The notes: a model not told the origin generated them from the letters alone. A stretch of 54,400 nt of DNA from Calvatia gigantea (GCA_025093985.1 JACAAK010000029.1:1-54400); one strand, 5' to 3'. Shown: positions 11,172 through 23,482, counted from the first letter of the stretch. Program-made: numbers and translations.

Positions 11172-11476
11172 TGTTATGGTTTTCCACTGATCAAGTTGTA
11201 CTCTGTCTACATCTGCATTCCTGTCTACTAGTACATCTGTTTCAGCTATTCCTGTCGAGCAATCTCCATCTCTGACTCATGTTAACTACTATGCCAGCCT
11301 GATCAGATGTTTCATATAGTTACTCCATCCATTCAACTGGATGTCTTCCTCTATTTAAGCATACATACATCTACTGTATTTGGTACACTTAACCACCTTT
11401 GTTTCTCTCCCCTTACTTGCCCTCAAGTCTTAGCCTAAGCTGCAACCTAAGGTCTTATCAGACTAAGGTTATAATA
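11172..11476 (+). repeat. A-II 5' LTR
   Basis: The LTR is 305 bp. It has a TATTTAA box at 11352-11358 and the predicted transcript start ACACTTAACCA at 11385-11395, 27 nt beyond the box. The 3' terminus is eroded to TAATA. Confidence 0.88.
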
Positions 11477-11478
11477 TT

Positions 11479-11489
11479 TGGTTAAGTGT
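11479..11489 (+). promoter_or_regulatory. A-II self-priming primer binding site
   Basis: TGGTTAAGTGT is a perfect 11/11 complement of ACACTTAACCA at 11385-11395 in its own LTR. Both halves differ from those of A4 (TGGTTAAGCAT and ATGCTTAACCA), yet pairing is kept. Confidence 0.72.
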
Positions 11490-11556
11490 CCCCACCTCAC
11501 CTTGCAAGGAGTAGGCTGAAACAGGCCTGAACAAAAGACAACCCAGGAGCTAGTAT

Positions 11557-12699
11557 ATGAGCTCGACCCCAGATGAATACAGAGAGCCAAATCTTGAAGT
11601 CACTGATGATGAATCTAAAACATCAGATGAAGAAGAAACAGGGAACCCTGAAGTACCTGAAGAACCAATCAAGAAGACACATGATGAACCTGGAGCAAAC
11701 CCAGTAGAAGAAGAAGCACTATCAGAACTTCTAAATGAACTTGACCTAGCAGAGGAAGAGTTAACCCATCAGGAGAACCCAGGACAGGAGAAATCAGATG
11801 AATCAAGCTCAGATGAAACAGAATCAGAAACTGGCTCTGATATGACTGACAATGCAGTAGTACCCACAATGACACCCAATGGAAAAGGCTTAGTGCCAGA
11901 CCTAGGGTTCTTCGATGGCACCTGCACCAAATTTGATGATTGGTGGAAAGCAATGACACTCTTCATGAAATTCAACAAAATAGTCTCAGCAGATGACAAG
12001 GCTATAGTGGTCTTAGCCAGGCTGAGGGGAGGAACAGCAGGAGCCTATGTGGCCATGAAGGCCCCACAAATCTTAGATGGAGAGGATTCAGTAGATTGGA
12101 AAGCATTCTCTGAAGACTTTAGGAAGACCTTCTCCAATGATGCTTTGAACAGCAAAGTAGAATGGCAAATTGAGAAATTCAAACAAGGAAACAAAAACAC
12201 AGCTGACTACCTAATTGAGTTCCAAGTCCTGAAGAGCAAAGCAAAAACAGACAACAAACATGCAATGTTCCTGCTCAAAAAGAATGCCAGCCAGGACATC
12301 ATCCACACCATCACAGGCTACCCACCTAGCACCAGACCAGACACCTACACAGAATGGACAGAAGCCATTCTTGCTATGGAGCAGGGGTACGAAGCATCAG
12401 AATACCAAGGAGATAAGAAAACCAACACTGGAACGACCTATGGGGGAATAGGAGAACTAATGGAGATAGGCAGCAGATGTCACATCTTCAATGCAAAAGG
12501 GGAGCCAAAATGCTACAATTGTGGCATTTTTGGCCACATTGCCAAGGACTGCAAGAAGCCCAAAGGACTGACCTGTTACAACTGTGGAAAAACAGGTCAT
12601 ATCACCAAAGTTTGCACTGCACCTAACAAAGTACAAATCCAAGCAGTAGAAGAAACCAGCCCAGGAGAACAGAAGGATTTTTCTGAAGACTCCAAGTAG
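11557..12699 (+). CDS. gag: A-II Gag, full length (380 aa)
   Basis: An uninterrupted Gag, predicted to assemble virus-like particles and bind element RNA. Residues 1-105 are acidic and rich in Glu, Asp and Ser. The capsid-like domain follows, with GFFDGTCTKFDDWWKAM and later GNKNTADYL. Two CCHC knuckles end the protein: CYNCGIFGHIAKDC (about 319-332) and CYNCGKTGHITKVC (about 340-353). The ATG sits ~68 nt after the PBS in the same context as other copies. The intact frame is notable because the pol behind it is full of stops. Confidence 0.9.
   Translation: MSSTPDEYREPNLEVTDDESKTSDEEETGNPEVPEEPIKKTHDEPGANPVEEEALSELLNELDLAEEELTHQENPGQEKSDESSSDETESETGSDMTDNAVVPTMTPNGKGLVPDLGFFDGTCTKFDDWWKAMTLFMKFNKIVSADDKAIVVLARLRGGTAGAYVAMKAPQILDGEDSVDWKAFSEDFRKTFSNDALNSKVEWQIEKFKQGNKNTADYLIEFQVLKSKAKTDNKHAMFLLKKNASQDIIHTITGYPPSTRPDTYTEWTEAILAMEQGYEASEYQGDKKTNTGTTYGGIGELMEIGSRCHIFNAKGEPKCYNCGIFGHIAKDCKKPKGLTCYNCGKTGHITKVCTAPNKVQIQAVEETSPGEQKDFSEDSK
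12675..12681 (+). promoter_or_regulatory. A-II -1 frameshift heptamer G GAT TTT
   Basis: It is in frame with gag, 18 nt before the gag stop at 12697-12699. The -1 frame now meets TGA two codons later, at a position where A4 has CGA. Confidence 0.55.
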
Positions 12700-15600
12700 G
12701 CGCTACCTCACAAGTCAAACAAACTGTATCTAGGACGTCAGAAAAATACTACATGATTCCTCAGAAACAAAAGCACAAATTAAACTTAAAGGGGACCATT
12801 CAAACTCCAAACAAAGAAATCACAGTCGACACCATCGTTGATTCAGGATGCACCACCAGCAGCATCAGCAAAAAGCTCATAGACGAAGAACAAATCCCCA
12901 TGAAAAAACTAAAACAAGAAATCACAGTCCTCAATGCTGACAGAATGACAAACCAAGGAGGAAAGGTTACAGAAATGGCCACTATCAAGATGGAGATCAA
13001 GGGACACAAGGAAATGATCGAAGCATCAGTAGTTCAACTCCAAGATAGAGCAGAAATATTCCTAGGGCACAACTGGTTGACCAAACATAACCCTGAAGTG
13101 GACTGGAAAAAAGGAGAAATCAAATTCACCTGATGCCCACCAGACTGCCACTTTCCATACCAGAACATCCAGGTCACCCAAAAAATCTGAAGCATGGCCA
13201 TCACAGAAGATATATGGGAGAAAGAGGATGAGCCAGACCTGACCAAACCAACAGATCTGCCAGACTACATTCAGCTGTTCACACACCTGTTTAACAAAAT
13301 GACCTTTGATAAACTACCACAACAGACAGAATGGGACCATGAAATAATCCTAACTGAGGATGTACCCAAGGAAATATGTGCTGGGACATACAACATGACA
13401 ATCAAGGAACAAGACAAACTCAAGGCTTTTATTAAGGAAAACCTCAAGTCGGGATGCATATGACCATCAAAATCTCCATATGCAGCCCCCACCTTCTTCA
13501 TACCAAAGAAAGATGGCTCAAAACAATTAATCCAGGACTATAGATGATTAAACAACATAGTAGTAAAAGACAAAATGCCACTACCCAGAATTGGAGAGGT
13601 TATTGACAAATTGGGAAAAGCAAAATACTTCAATAAGCTCAACATCATTTGGGAATACAACAACATCAGAATTAAGGAAGGAGACGAATGGAAAGCAGCA
13701 TTTTTGACCAATAAAGGATTATTTGAGCTGACCATAATGTATTTTGGGCTAAGCAACTCACCCAGAACATTCTCCAGGATGATGACCAGCATCTTTCGAG
13801 ACCTATTGCAAAACAGAGACATCGTAAACTATATGGACGATTTCACAATCCCAGGAGACACAAAGGAACAACTAAAAGAAAGAACAGTACGATTCCTATC
13901 ATGGGCAGCTGAGTACAACCTCTGCTTTAAATAGACAAAATGCATATTTGATGCTGAAGAAATTCCCATGTTAGGAGTAAAAATAGGACATGGATGCATC
14001 GAGATGGAAGAAGAAAAAGTCAAGGCCATATGAGACTGGCCAGAGCTGAAAAACAAGAAGGGGGTGGAATGCTTCTTAGGTTTCACAAACTACTACTGCC
14101 AGTTCATCAAAAACTTTAGTAAAATTGCAACCCCTCTCAACCAGCTCAAAGGGGCTATTGAATGGAAATGGGAAGAAGAACACCAGTCAGCCTTCAATGA
14201 ACTAAAGCAAAAAATTATGGAAGAACCTACCCTCACACTACCACAATGAAAAGGACAATTTCGAGTAGAAGTTGATGCCTCAAACTATGCACTAGGAGGA
14301 GTCCTGTCACAAGAACAAGACAAAAAATGGCATCCAATTGCATTCATGTCATGAACGCTCTCCCCAGCAGAATGGAACTACAAGATCTATGACAAAGAAC
14401 TACTGGCCATTATTCATGCTTTGAAAGAGTGGTGACATTATCTACTGGATACAGAAGAGAAGTTCGAAATTTGGACCAATCACAAAAATCTCAAGTATTA
14501 TAGAGAACCCCAGAAGCTTAATAGATGACAAGCAAGATGGTACCTAAGACTACAGGACTATGACTTCATACTACAACATGTGCCAGGCAAGACAAACACA
14601 AAGGCAGATTTACTGTCCCAAATTCGTCAAGAACCAGACGAGGAAAACAACGAAGTAATCACCATGATCCGAGAAAGCTGGCTACAAAACAAACCAAAAG
14701 ACAAAGAAAAATCCGAAGAAACCATCCTACTCTGTGCAGAATTATTCATCACACCGACATTCATGGACCAGATAAAAGCAAATCACCAAAAAGACACAAT
14801 CATCACCACAAAGCTTCTAAACAAAGAACCCAACATCACATAACATAATGGAGTTATCTACAGGGGAAGCAGCATATATATGCCACCAGACCCCACACTT
14901 TGCGAAGAAATCCTACAACAATACCACAATGCACCAGATGTAGGGCACCCAGGACAACATAGAATGATCAAACTGATCACCAGGGACTATTGGTGGCCAT
15001 GTATACGAAACAATGCCAGAAAATACGTCAAAGGATGTCAGAGTTGTCAAAGAAACAAACCTCACATCACGCCATTGAAAATGCCGCTACACCCACTCCC
15101 AATACCAAATGGGCCATGGGAAGAGATAAGCATTGACCTCATCAGACCATTGCCAGAATCAGAAGGGAGGGATGCGATCCTAGTAGTTGTCAATCATTTC
15201 ACAAAAATGATACAACTCATGCCAACAAACACAGATGTATCATCAAAAAAGATCACACAGCTTTACAGGAACGAAATATGGAAGCTGCATGGAGTACCTC
15301 GGAAAGTCCTCAGTGACCAAGGACCACAGTTCACATCAGAATTCACCAGAGAACTGTTCAATGGATTGGGAACAGAACAAACTCTATTAACAGCCTACCA
15401 TCCACAGACAGATGGACAAACAGAATGAATCAACCGAGAAGTCGAAACATACCTTCATCTATACTGCAACTACAAGCAAGACAACTGGGTAAATTGGCTA
15501 CCCATGGCTGAATTCCAGTACAATGACAAGAAGCACAGTGGAACACAGGAAACACCATTCTACCTCAATTACAGATGGCACCCCTGGAAAGGGAAAGACC

Positions 15601-16226
15601 ACAGAGTAACAGACAACCCCAGTAGTACCAAATTCCTGAAACAACTATGGAATGCAAGAGTGAACTCCACAGCAGCACTATGATCTTATTAGGAAAAGAT
15701 GAAACAGACCTACGACAACAGCAAGTTACACATAATGCAGTACCAAATCAGAGATGAAGTGTGGCTAGAGAATGCAAATATCCATACCAATCAGCCATCA
15801 AAGAAGCTAGGCCAGAAAAGGTATGGGCTTTTCCAAATCAAGGAAAAGATAGGAGAAGTGGCATACCAGCTTGTACTACCAGAAGGATGGGCCATCCATG
15901 ATGTGTTTAATGAGCAGCTGTTAACCCTGGTACAGAAAGCAGCATTCCCAAGACAACAAAAGTTACCAGCACCTGAACCAGTGATCATCAACAATGAAGA
16001 GGAATATGAAGTAGAGGAGATCTGAGGACAGCAAAAATGAGGATGGGGTTATCAATTCCTGGTACACTGGAAGGGGTATGACAATGAGGATGATATGTGG
16101 ACAGTGGAGTCAAACCTAATGAATGCTCAAGATGCAATAGCAGATTACCAAAAGAGGCATCTGGAGGATACCCATAAAAAGAGGGGCAGAAAAACCAAAA
16201 AATCATCATCCAACCAAAGAAATTAA
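12682..16226 (+). pseudogene. pol: A-II pol polyprotein
   Basis: Protease DSGCTTSSISKKL lies near 12840. The RT at 13575-13934 has an intact YMDD at about 13829. RNase H (VEVDASNYALGGVLS) begins near 14268. The integrase block 14880-15428 has the HHCC site (HPGQHRMIKL, GCQSCQRNK) and the core residues of DLIRP and DQGPQF, then AYHPQTDGQTE. The chromodomain is at about 15990-16150. Stops in RT, RNase H and integrase are mostly TGA for CGA. The pol frame ends TAA at 16224-16226, 6 nt before ORF3. Confidence 0.9.
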
Positions 16227-16232
16227 CCAGAC

Positions 16233-17223
16233 ATGCCTTCCTCCTCTGCCAACCATGTCACCATTGGCTCCCTCGTCCACCCCAACCCAACCACAATCTC
16301 TTTTGTCCCACTCCCAGAACCAGGCAGCAGCCAAGCACCTGTACCTCAAGGCACCTGCTATAACCTCACCACCACACTGTCCCCAGCACAGGGGCTCCTT
16401 GAATCCCTGCTAAAGGATGTCGACAAAGCCACTAACAGTAAAATAGAAACCATCAATGCCCAGAACAAACAATTAGTCATCAACTGACACATTGCCCTTG
16501 CCACTGCATGCATTACCTTTGCTGACATGTATGCTGGATTCACCAACATGTCTTCATCCACCAATCAGCACATCCCTGCCATCTTCCAAGCCCTAGACCA
16601 GTCTACACTCACACCCAGTGAACAAGACCATGTCCACAGCCTTCACAATTGCATCGACCTTGGACTTGAGATATTCAAACACCTCAACATCACCAATATA
16701 TTCCTAGAGCTTGCCAATGTAGCTATGAACCTCCTCAGGTGCAACAAAACCACTGAAGATCCCAAAATCAATGCCCTCATTGACAGGATCCACAGTACCC
16801 TCTTGGAATTACATGCCACAATCAACCCCACACCACCAACCCGAGCCAACACACCTATGGATGAAGAGACTACTGTCTCCATGAAAGAAGAAGTCAACTC
16901 CCTTCATCGTTTTATAAAAACCATCACTCCACCACAACTTGTATCAGTTTTTCTCCTGCCTGCAAGATTCCACACTATACTACCAGGCCAAGAAAAGGAC
17001 CAACACTGTTGGAAGACGATAGTCAAGAGTTATTGGGACAACTCCACCACAACTGACTTCCCATTCAATGGCATTCCAGTCCCTATCCGCCAAGACAGTC
17101 GAAGCCACTTGCCTGTCTTCTTCACATGATCAAACAATGGGAAATACCTCATTGGGGCCACCAAGAAAGCCCTCACCTCCACAGTAGTCAATGGCGACTT
17201 TGATGAAGCTTCCTGAGACATGA
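16233..17223 (+). pseudogene. A-II ORF3, unknown protein
   Basis: The start is ATG at 16233, 6 nt after the pol stop. It is nearly open: one TGA at about 16486 (VIN*H, where A2 reads VVNRH), then 200 codons to 17129, a further TGA, and one extra A near 17206 that shifts the frame before the ELPEA end. Recognisable blocks are AQGLLESLLKDVDKATN, TFADMYAGF, TVSMKEEVN and the C-terminal LLPARFHTILPGQEKD. Function unknown. Confidence 0.72.
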
Positions 17224-17241
17224 AGCCTAATCGGGGGGTAT

Positions 17242-17544
17242 TGTTATGGTTTTTTACTGATCGAGTCATACTCTGCTAACATCTGCATTCCTATCCATTA
17301 GTACATCAGTTTCAGTTATTCCTATTGAGCGATCTCCATCCATGACTCATGTTAACTACTATGTCAGCCTAGTTGGATGTTTCATGTAGTTACTCCATCC
17401 ATTCAACTGGATGACTTCCCTATGTAAGCATATATACATCTACTGTATTCGGTATGCTTAACCACCTAGTTTTCCTCCCTTACTTGCCCTCAAGTCTTAG
17501 CCTAAGTTGCAATCTGAGGTTTACTCAGACTAAGGTTGTAACAG
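17242..17544 (+). repeat. A-II 3' LTR
   Basis: The 303 bp LTR follows a polypurine tract (TCGGGGGGTAT). It begins TGTTATGGTTTTTT, ends GTTGTAACA and carries ATGCTTAACCA near 17457. It differs from the 5' LTR largely by C/T and G/A changes. Confidence 0.9.
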
Positions 17545-17567
17545 TGAAAATGGCTTTGCCATTACAC

Positions 17568-17997
17568 TACACCTAAACTGAAAGCTGCACTACAGAAAAC
17601 CTCAACACCTTGTTGTCCTAAATGGGAAAGACGCCTTCTGCCCAAATCTGTCATAGCCACTCTAGACCAATGTGGGACCTTGCTTATGCTGTAAGTAGAA
17701 CTGGAGACTACAGACACAGCAGAATGCTGTAGCATATATGCTCTTGTAGACAGTAGTGCAACTGGCTCCTTTATTGACCAAGACTATGTGTGGACCAACA
17801 AACTCAACACCTGCATGCTCTCCCACCCACTTATAGTCTACAATGTTGACAGCTCAGAAAACAAGGCTGGTTGTATAATAGAGGTTGTAGACATTATTTT
17901 TTGATACCACAACCACTTGGAACACTCCCTGCTCGCAGTCACTGGACTTGGCCACCAAGACCTGCTTCTCAGATACACTTGGCTCAAGCAACACAAC
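17568..17997 (+). pseudogene. family B pol: protease region
   Basis: An aspartic protease is recognisable from YALVDSSATGSFIDQDY (near 17735-17785), where DSSATG replaces the usual DSGA. It continues to LLRYTWLKQHN, the motif that precedes RT in these polyproteins. A2 interrupts it at 17998; it resumes at 24970-25056. A 23 bp sequence at 17545-17567 resembles the 3' end of element C. Confidence 0.75.
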
Positions 17998-18302
17998 TGT
18001 TACGACCTTAGTCTGAGTAAACCTCAGGTTGCAACTTAGGCTTAGACTTGAGGGCGAGGAAGGGGAGAGAAACTAGGTGGTTAAGCATACCAAATACATG
18101 AATGTGTATGTATGCTTAAATACTACAAGAACATCCAGTTGAATGGATGGGGAACTACATGAAATGTCCAATAGGGATGGCGTTGTAGTCAGTTGGAGTC
18201 ATACTCAGAGATTGCTCAGTAGGAAATAGCTGAAACAGGTACACAGGAGATAGGAATGTAAATGAATAAAGAATGTGGCATGATCAGTGAAAGTTCACAA
18301 CA
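17998..18302 (-). repeat. A2 3' LTR
   Basis: On the minus strand it runs from TGTTGTGAACTTTC to GGTCGTAACA. The adjacent polypurine tract (AATCGGGGGGTAT on the minus strand) is at 18303-18315. Confidence 0.93.
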
Positions 18303-18320
18303 ATACCCCCCGATTAGGCT

Positions 18321-19310
18321 TCATGCCTCAGGAAGCTCATTGAAGTCTCCGTTCACTACTGTGGCGGCGAGTGCTTTTTTAGTGGCAGTAATGAGGAACT
18401 TTCCTTTGTTGGAATGCGCTAAGAAGACGGGTGAGTGGCTTTGTCTGTCTTGCCAGATAGGGACTGGGATGCCATTGTATGGAAAGTCGGTGGTAGTGAA
18501 GCTGTCCCAGTAGTTCTTGACTATTGAGTTCCAATAGTATTGGTCCTTTTCTTGTCCTGGCAATACAGTGCGGAATCTTGCGGGTGGAAGAAAAACTGAT
18601 ACAAGCTGCGGCAGTGTGATGGTTTTTATGAAACAGCAGAGGGTGTTGACTTCTTCTTTCATTGAAACTGTGGCTTCCTCATCCATGGGGGTATCAGTGT
18701 GGGTTGGCAGCATGGGGTTAACGGTGTCATGTAGTTCGGAAAGGGTGATGTGAATCCTGTCAACCAAGGTGTTGATGTCAGGGTCTTCATTAGACTTGTC
18801 CCTTCCAAGTAGTTTCATAGCTATGTCGGCAAGTTCTAGGAATATGTTGGCGATGTTGAGATGGTTAAAGACCTCAAGACCCAAATCAATCCGGCTCTGG
18901 AGCCCTTGGATGTGATCTTTTTCATTAGGGGTGAGGGTGGACTGGTCTAGTGCTCAGAAGATGGTGGGAATATACTGGTTGGTGGAGGAGGAGGCATTGG
19001 TGAATCCAGCGTACATATCAGTGAAGGTGATGCAAGCAGTGGCAAGGGTAATGTGCCGGTTTACTACCAGTTGTTTGTTCTGGGCAGTAATGTTTTCGAT
19101 TTCGCTGTTGGTTGCCTTGTCGATGTCTTTGAGTAAGGCTTCAAGGAGGCCTTGTGCAGGGAATGGTGTTTTAGTGAGATTGAAGCGGGTTCCCTGGGGG
19201 GCAGGTGCTTGGCTGTTGCCTGGTTCAGGGAATGGGAGGGAGGAGATTCTGGTGGGTGTGGGATGAACGAGGGAGTCAATAGCGATACGGTTAGATTGGG
19301 AGGCAGGCAT
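18321..19310 (-). pseudogene. A2 ORF3, unknown protein (329 codons, one stop)
   Basis: From the ATG at 19310 the frame runs 329 codons to ELPEA*, broken only by a TGA at 18954-18956. It is one of the best-kept ORF3 copies. Order: basic/Pro-rich residues 1-45, helical segments with LLEALLKDIDKATN and ADIAMKLLGRDK, the linker TPMDEEATVSMKEEVN, and a C-terminal block (LPPARFRTVLPGQEKD, IVKNYWDS, IPVPI). No membrane segment is seen. It begins 6 nt after the pol TAA. Confidence 0.75.
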
Positions 19311-19316
19311 GTCTGT

Positions 19317-22300
19317 TTAGTTTCTCTGTCTGGGTTGTTTGTTTGATGCTTTTTTGTGTTTTCTGCCCCCACTTTTATGGGTATCCTCCAGATGCCTTTT
19401 TAGGTAGTCCCTTATGGCGTCTTTTGCATTTTCTAAATTGGACTCCGCTGTCCACATATCTTCTTCATTACTGTACCCTGTCACAACCCATACATATGCT
19501 CACCCACTTCACCCGCTCTTACCTGGACTATACTTTATATTTTATTTACCATTCGCTCTCACCCACTCTCCCCCATCTCCTCCACTCTCCATTCTTACTA
19601 TTATGTCTGACATTAATTTCCAATTATCCTCCTTGTACATTTCTCTGGTCATCATACCTACTCCCATTTCCCTTGCAATCCCTTTTACCATTCATATTGT
19701 TCCTGTTTCACCTTATTCCTTTTAGCTAGTTGCATTCCCAGTGTTTTTATCTAGCAGCCATACCTGGCCTGCACCTGAAGTTGTAGTAGTTTCCTTTTGT
19801 AGAACCACACTTCCTCGCATATATAAACTGTAGCTACTTCGCCTGTAATCCTCAGTCTAAAATCTACTTAGCGACACACTACTTCTACTCTACCCCTGTC
19901 TCTGTCTCTGTCTCCACCTCTGACTCTGTCCTCGTCCCTTATTCTGAAGTTAGGACCACTCATTGGCAGGAGGGTGCAATACATACATTGAAGCCATGGT
20001 CCTCCCGAGTTCACCTGCTTTGTCCATCTTTGTCCACATCCATACATCATCCCAGGTGTCTAGACTCCGGTCGTCTCACCCGCATGACCCGCACTTAACA
20101 TACCCCTTCCAATGGACCAGGAATTGGTAACCCCTTCCTCATTTTTGCCGTCCGCGGATCTTCTCTACTTCGTATTCCTCTTCATTGTTGATGATCACTG
20201 GGTCTGGCGCTGATGGCTGTTTTTGACTCGGGAACTCTGCCTGGTGTGCTAGTGACAGAAGTTGTTCATTGAATATATCATGGATGGCCCATCCATTGGG
20301 TAGTGTCAGCCAATATGCCACTTCTCCTATCTTTTCCTTAATAAGGAAAGGTCCATACCATTTTTGGCCTAGCTTCTTTGATGATTGATTGGTATGGATA
20401 TTGGTGTTCTCTAACCATACTTTATCCCCTGTTTGATATGTGCTGGTGTGGGTTCTGCTGCGGTCATGTTACTGTTTCATCTTTTCTTGGTATGTCCATA
20501 GGGCTGATGAGACATTGTCTCTGGCGGCCTGTAATTGTTCCAGGAATGCTGTGGCAATGGGGTTGTTCATTGTCGGCTCGTTTTTGCCTTTCCATGGATT
20601 CCATCCGTAGTTTAGGAAGAATGGTGTCTCCTGTGTTCCTCCATGTTGCTTGTCATTGTACTGGAATTCTGCAATGGGGAGCCACTCCACCCAGCCGTCT
20701 TGGTCATAGTTGCAGTACAGACGGATGTAGGTTTCCACTTCTCTGTTGATGCATTTGGTTTGTCCATCTGTTTGTGGGTGATATGCCGTTGATAGGTTTT
20801 GTTCAATACCGAGCCCCTTGAATAACTCCTTGGTGAATTCTGATGCGAATTGAGGTCCTCGGTCGCTAAGTACTTTCTGCAGCAATCCATGTAGCTTCCA
20901 TATTTCATCCCGATATATCCTTGCAATATCTTTGGATAATGCATCCGTGGTTGTCACTGAGAGTCATATCATTTTTGTGAAGCAGTCCACAATGACTAGT
21001 ATTGTGTCTTTTCCGTTAGACTCTGGTAGTGGTCCGATCATGTCGACACTGATTTCTTCCCAAGGTCCATTTGGTATTGGGAGGGGATATAGTGGCAATT
21101 TGAGTGGTGTCATTCTTGACTTGTTTTTTTGGCAGGCTTGGCATCCTTGGATATATCTTTTTACATCCTTTCATATTGACAGCCACCAATAATCTCAGCT
21201 GATTAGTTCTGTCATCCTGTATTGTCCTGGGTGTCCTGCATCTGGGGTGTCATGGTACTGTATTAGGATTTCTTCTCGTAGCTTCTGGTCGGGTGGGACA
21301 TATGCACTATTCTGCTTGTAGATGACTCCACCATCTTCAGTGAGCTGGGATCCTTGTTTCTTTAGTTTGGTTAGGACTATTGTTTCTTGTTGGGTTCAGC
21401 CTCGGATTCATTCTAGGAAGTTTGGTTCAATAAACAGCTCTGCCCATAAGAGCACTGTACTGTCTGTGCCTTCTGTCTGTAGCCAGCTTTCTCGGATCAT
21501 AGTAACTAGTTTATCTTCTTGTCCTCCTGGCATTTGGTGGATTCGGGATAACAGATTGGCTTTCGTGTTTGTTTTTCCAGACACATGTCATAGTGTGAAG
21601 TCGTAGTCTTGCAGCCGTAGGTACCACCATGCTTGTCATCCATTTAGCTTCTGTGGTTCCTAGTAATACTTGAGATATTCATGGTCAGTCCAGATTTTGA
21701 ATCACTCCTCGGTGTCTAGGAGGTAGTGTCTCCATTCCTTCAGAGCATGGACAATGGCTAGTAATTCTTTGTTGTATATTTCGTAGTTTCGTTCTGCTAG
21801 TGACAGCATCCGCAATGTGAAAGCGATTGGATGCCATTTGTCTCCTTGTAGTTGTGAAAGGACCCCTCCTAGCACATAGTCCGATGCATCGACTTCTACT
21901 CTGAATTGACCATGTCTCTGTGGCAATGTTAGGACAGGTTCTTCAGTGATGCATTTCTTGAGTCAGTTAAATGAGTCTTGGTGCTCTTGTATCCATTCCT
22001 ATGTGGTTGCTCCTTTGAGTTTGTTCAATGGTCCCACAATTGTACTGAAGTTTTTGATGAAATGTCGATAGTAGTTTGTGAAACCCAGAAACCTTTCTAC
22101 CCTTTTGGTGTTCTTGGGTTCAGGCCATTCCCATACCATTTTTACTTTATCTTCTTCCATTTTGATTCGTCCATGTCCTACCCGAACCCCTAGCATTGGG
22201 ATTTCTTCTGCATCGAAGATACACTTGGTTCGCTTGAAGCATAGGTTGTACTGGGCTGCTCGTTCCAGAAATCGTATTGTCTGCTCTTTTAGTTGCTCGT

Positions 22301-23482
22301 TGGTGTCTTCTGGGATGGCAAAGTCATCCATATAGTTTATGATGTCTCCATTCTGCAAGAGGTCGCAGAAGATACTTGTCATCATCCTGGAGAACATTCC
22401 TGGTGAGTTGCTTAGGCCAAAATACATGACTGTGGGTTCGAAGAGTCCTTCATTGGTGAGGAAGGCAGCTTTCCATTTGTCTCCTTCTTTGATCCTGACG
22501 TTGTTGTATCCCCAAATGATGTCCAACTTATTGAAGTATTTTGCTTTTCCAAGCTTGTCGATTACTTCGCCAATTCTTGGTAATAGTGTTTTATCTTTAA
22601 TTACCATGTTGTTTAGCCGTCTGTAGTCTTGGATTAGCCTTTTGGATCTGTCCTTCTTTGGGATGAAGAATGTCAGTGCTGCATATGGGGATTTCGATGG
22701 TCATATTCGACCCGATTCTAGGTTCTCTTTGATGAATGATTTAAGTTCATCCTGTTCTTTGACTATCATGTTGTATGTCCCCACACTTATTTCTTTTGGG
22801 GCATCTTCGGTTAGGACTATCTCATGGTCCCATTCAGTTTGTTCTGGGAGCTTATCAAATGTTGTTTTGTTGAATAAGTGCGTGAATAGTTGTACATAGT
22901 CTGGTAGGTCTTCCAGTTTGGTCAGGTCTGGCTTATCTTCTTCCTCCCATAGGTCTTCTGTAGTGGCTATGCTTTGTAATCTTTCAGTGATAGGAATGTT
23001 CTGATGGGGGAATTGGCAGCCTGGTGGGCATCGGGTGAACTTGATTTCTCCATTGTTCCAATCTACTTCCGGATTGTGTTTGACTAGCCAATCATGTCCC
23101 AAGAAGACTTCTGCTCTGTCTTGTAGCTGTACGACTGAGGCCTCGATTTGTTCCTTATGTCCCTGGATGTCAATGTTGATTGTGGTGGTTTCTGTTACCC
23201 TTCCACCTTGGTTAGGTGTTCCGTCTGTGTTAAGTACCAAGATTTGTTGTTCCAATTTCCAGGTCAGGAGCCTTTCTTTGTCCACTAGTTTTTTGCTAAT
23301 GCTGCTGGTTGTGCACCCTAAGTCTATGATGGTGTTGACTGTTATCTCCTTTTCTGCTGTTTGTATTTTCCCTTTTAGATTTAGTTCACGCTTTCTTCTT
23401 TGAGGAATCATGTAGAATTTGTCTAATATCCTAGATACAAGTTTTTTGACTCTCGAGGTAGTGCCTACTCGGAGTCTTCAGA
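19317..23482 (-). pseudogene. pol: A2 pol polyprotein, split by a solo LTR
   Basis: Reading right to left: protease (23411-22701, with IDLGCTTSS, where sisters have DSG), RT (22607-21999, YMDD intact), RNase H (VEVDASDYVLGGVLS near 21900), integrase (HHCC near 21240-21100; DDE block 20957-20469) and chromodomain. The solo LTR at 19479-20100 cuts the chromodomain. There are fewer stops than in A1; most are TGA or TAG at former CGA, CAA or TGG codons. The integrase GPQF/YHPQTDGQT region is open. Confidence 0.9.
19479..20100 (+). mobile_element. solo LTR, family H (copy 1)
   Basis: A 622 bp LTR beginning TGTCACAACCC and ending GCACTTAACA, flanked by the perfect duplication TACCC (19474-19478 and 20101-20105). 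It has a TATA-like box (CATATATAAACTG) near 19818. Its inverse-oriented sister is at 25057-25679. It lies in the A2 chromodomain coding region. Confidence 0.93.

Larger units (their letters stand above)
11172..17544 (+). mobile_element. Ty3/gypsy family A element, copy A-II
   Basis: A near-complete 6.37 kb copy: 5' LTR, PBS, intact gag, degraded pol, ORF3, polypurine tract and 3' LTR. Its LTRs begin TGTTATGGTTTT, a subtype distinct from A2 to A4. It splits family B between gag and protease. The left flank is AGTGT and the right flank GTGAA, so no intact target duplication remains. Confidence 0.92.

Noticed and set aside
11167..17549. A 5 bp target duplication for A-II
   Set aside because: AGTGT on the left and GTGAA on the right do not match at any sensible boundary.
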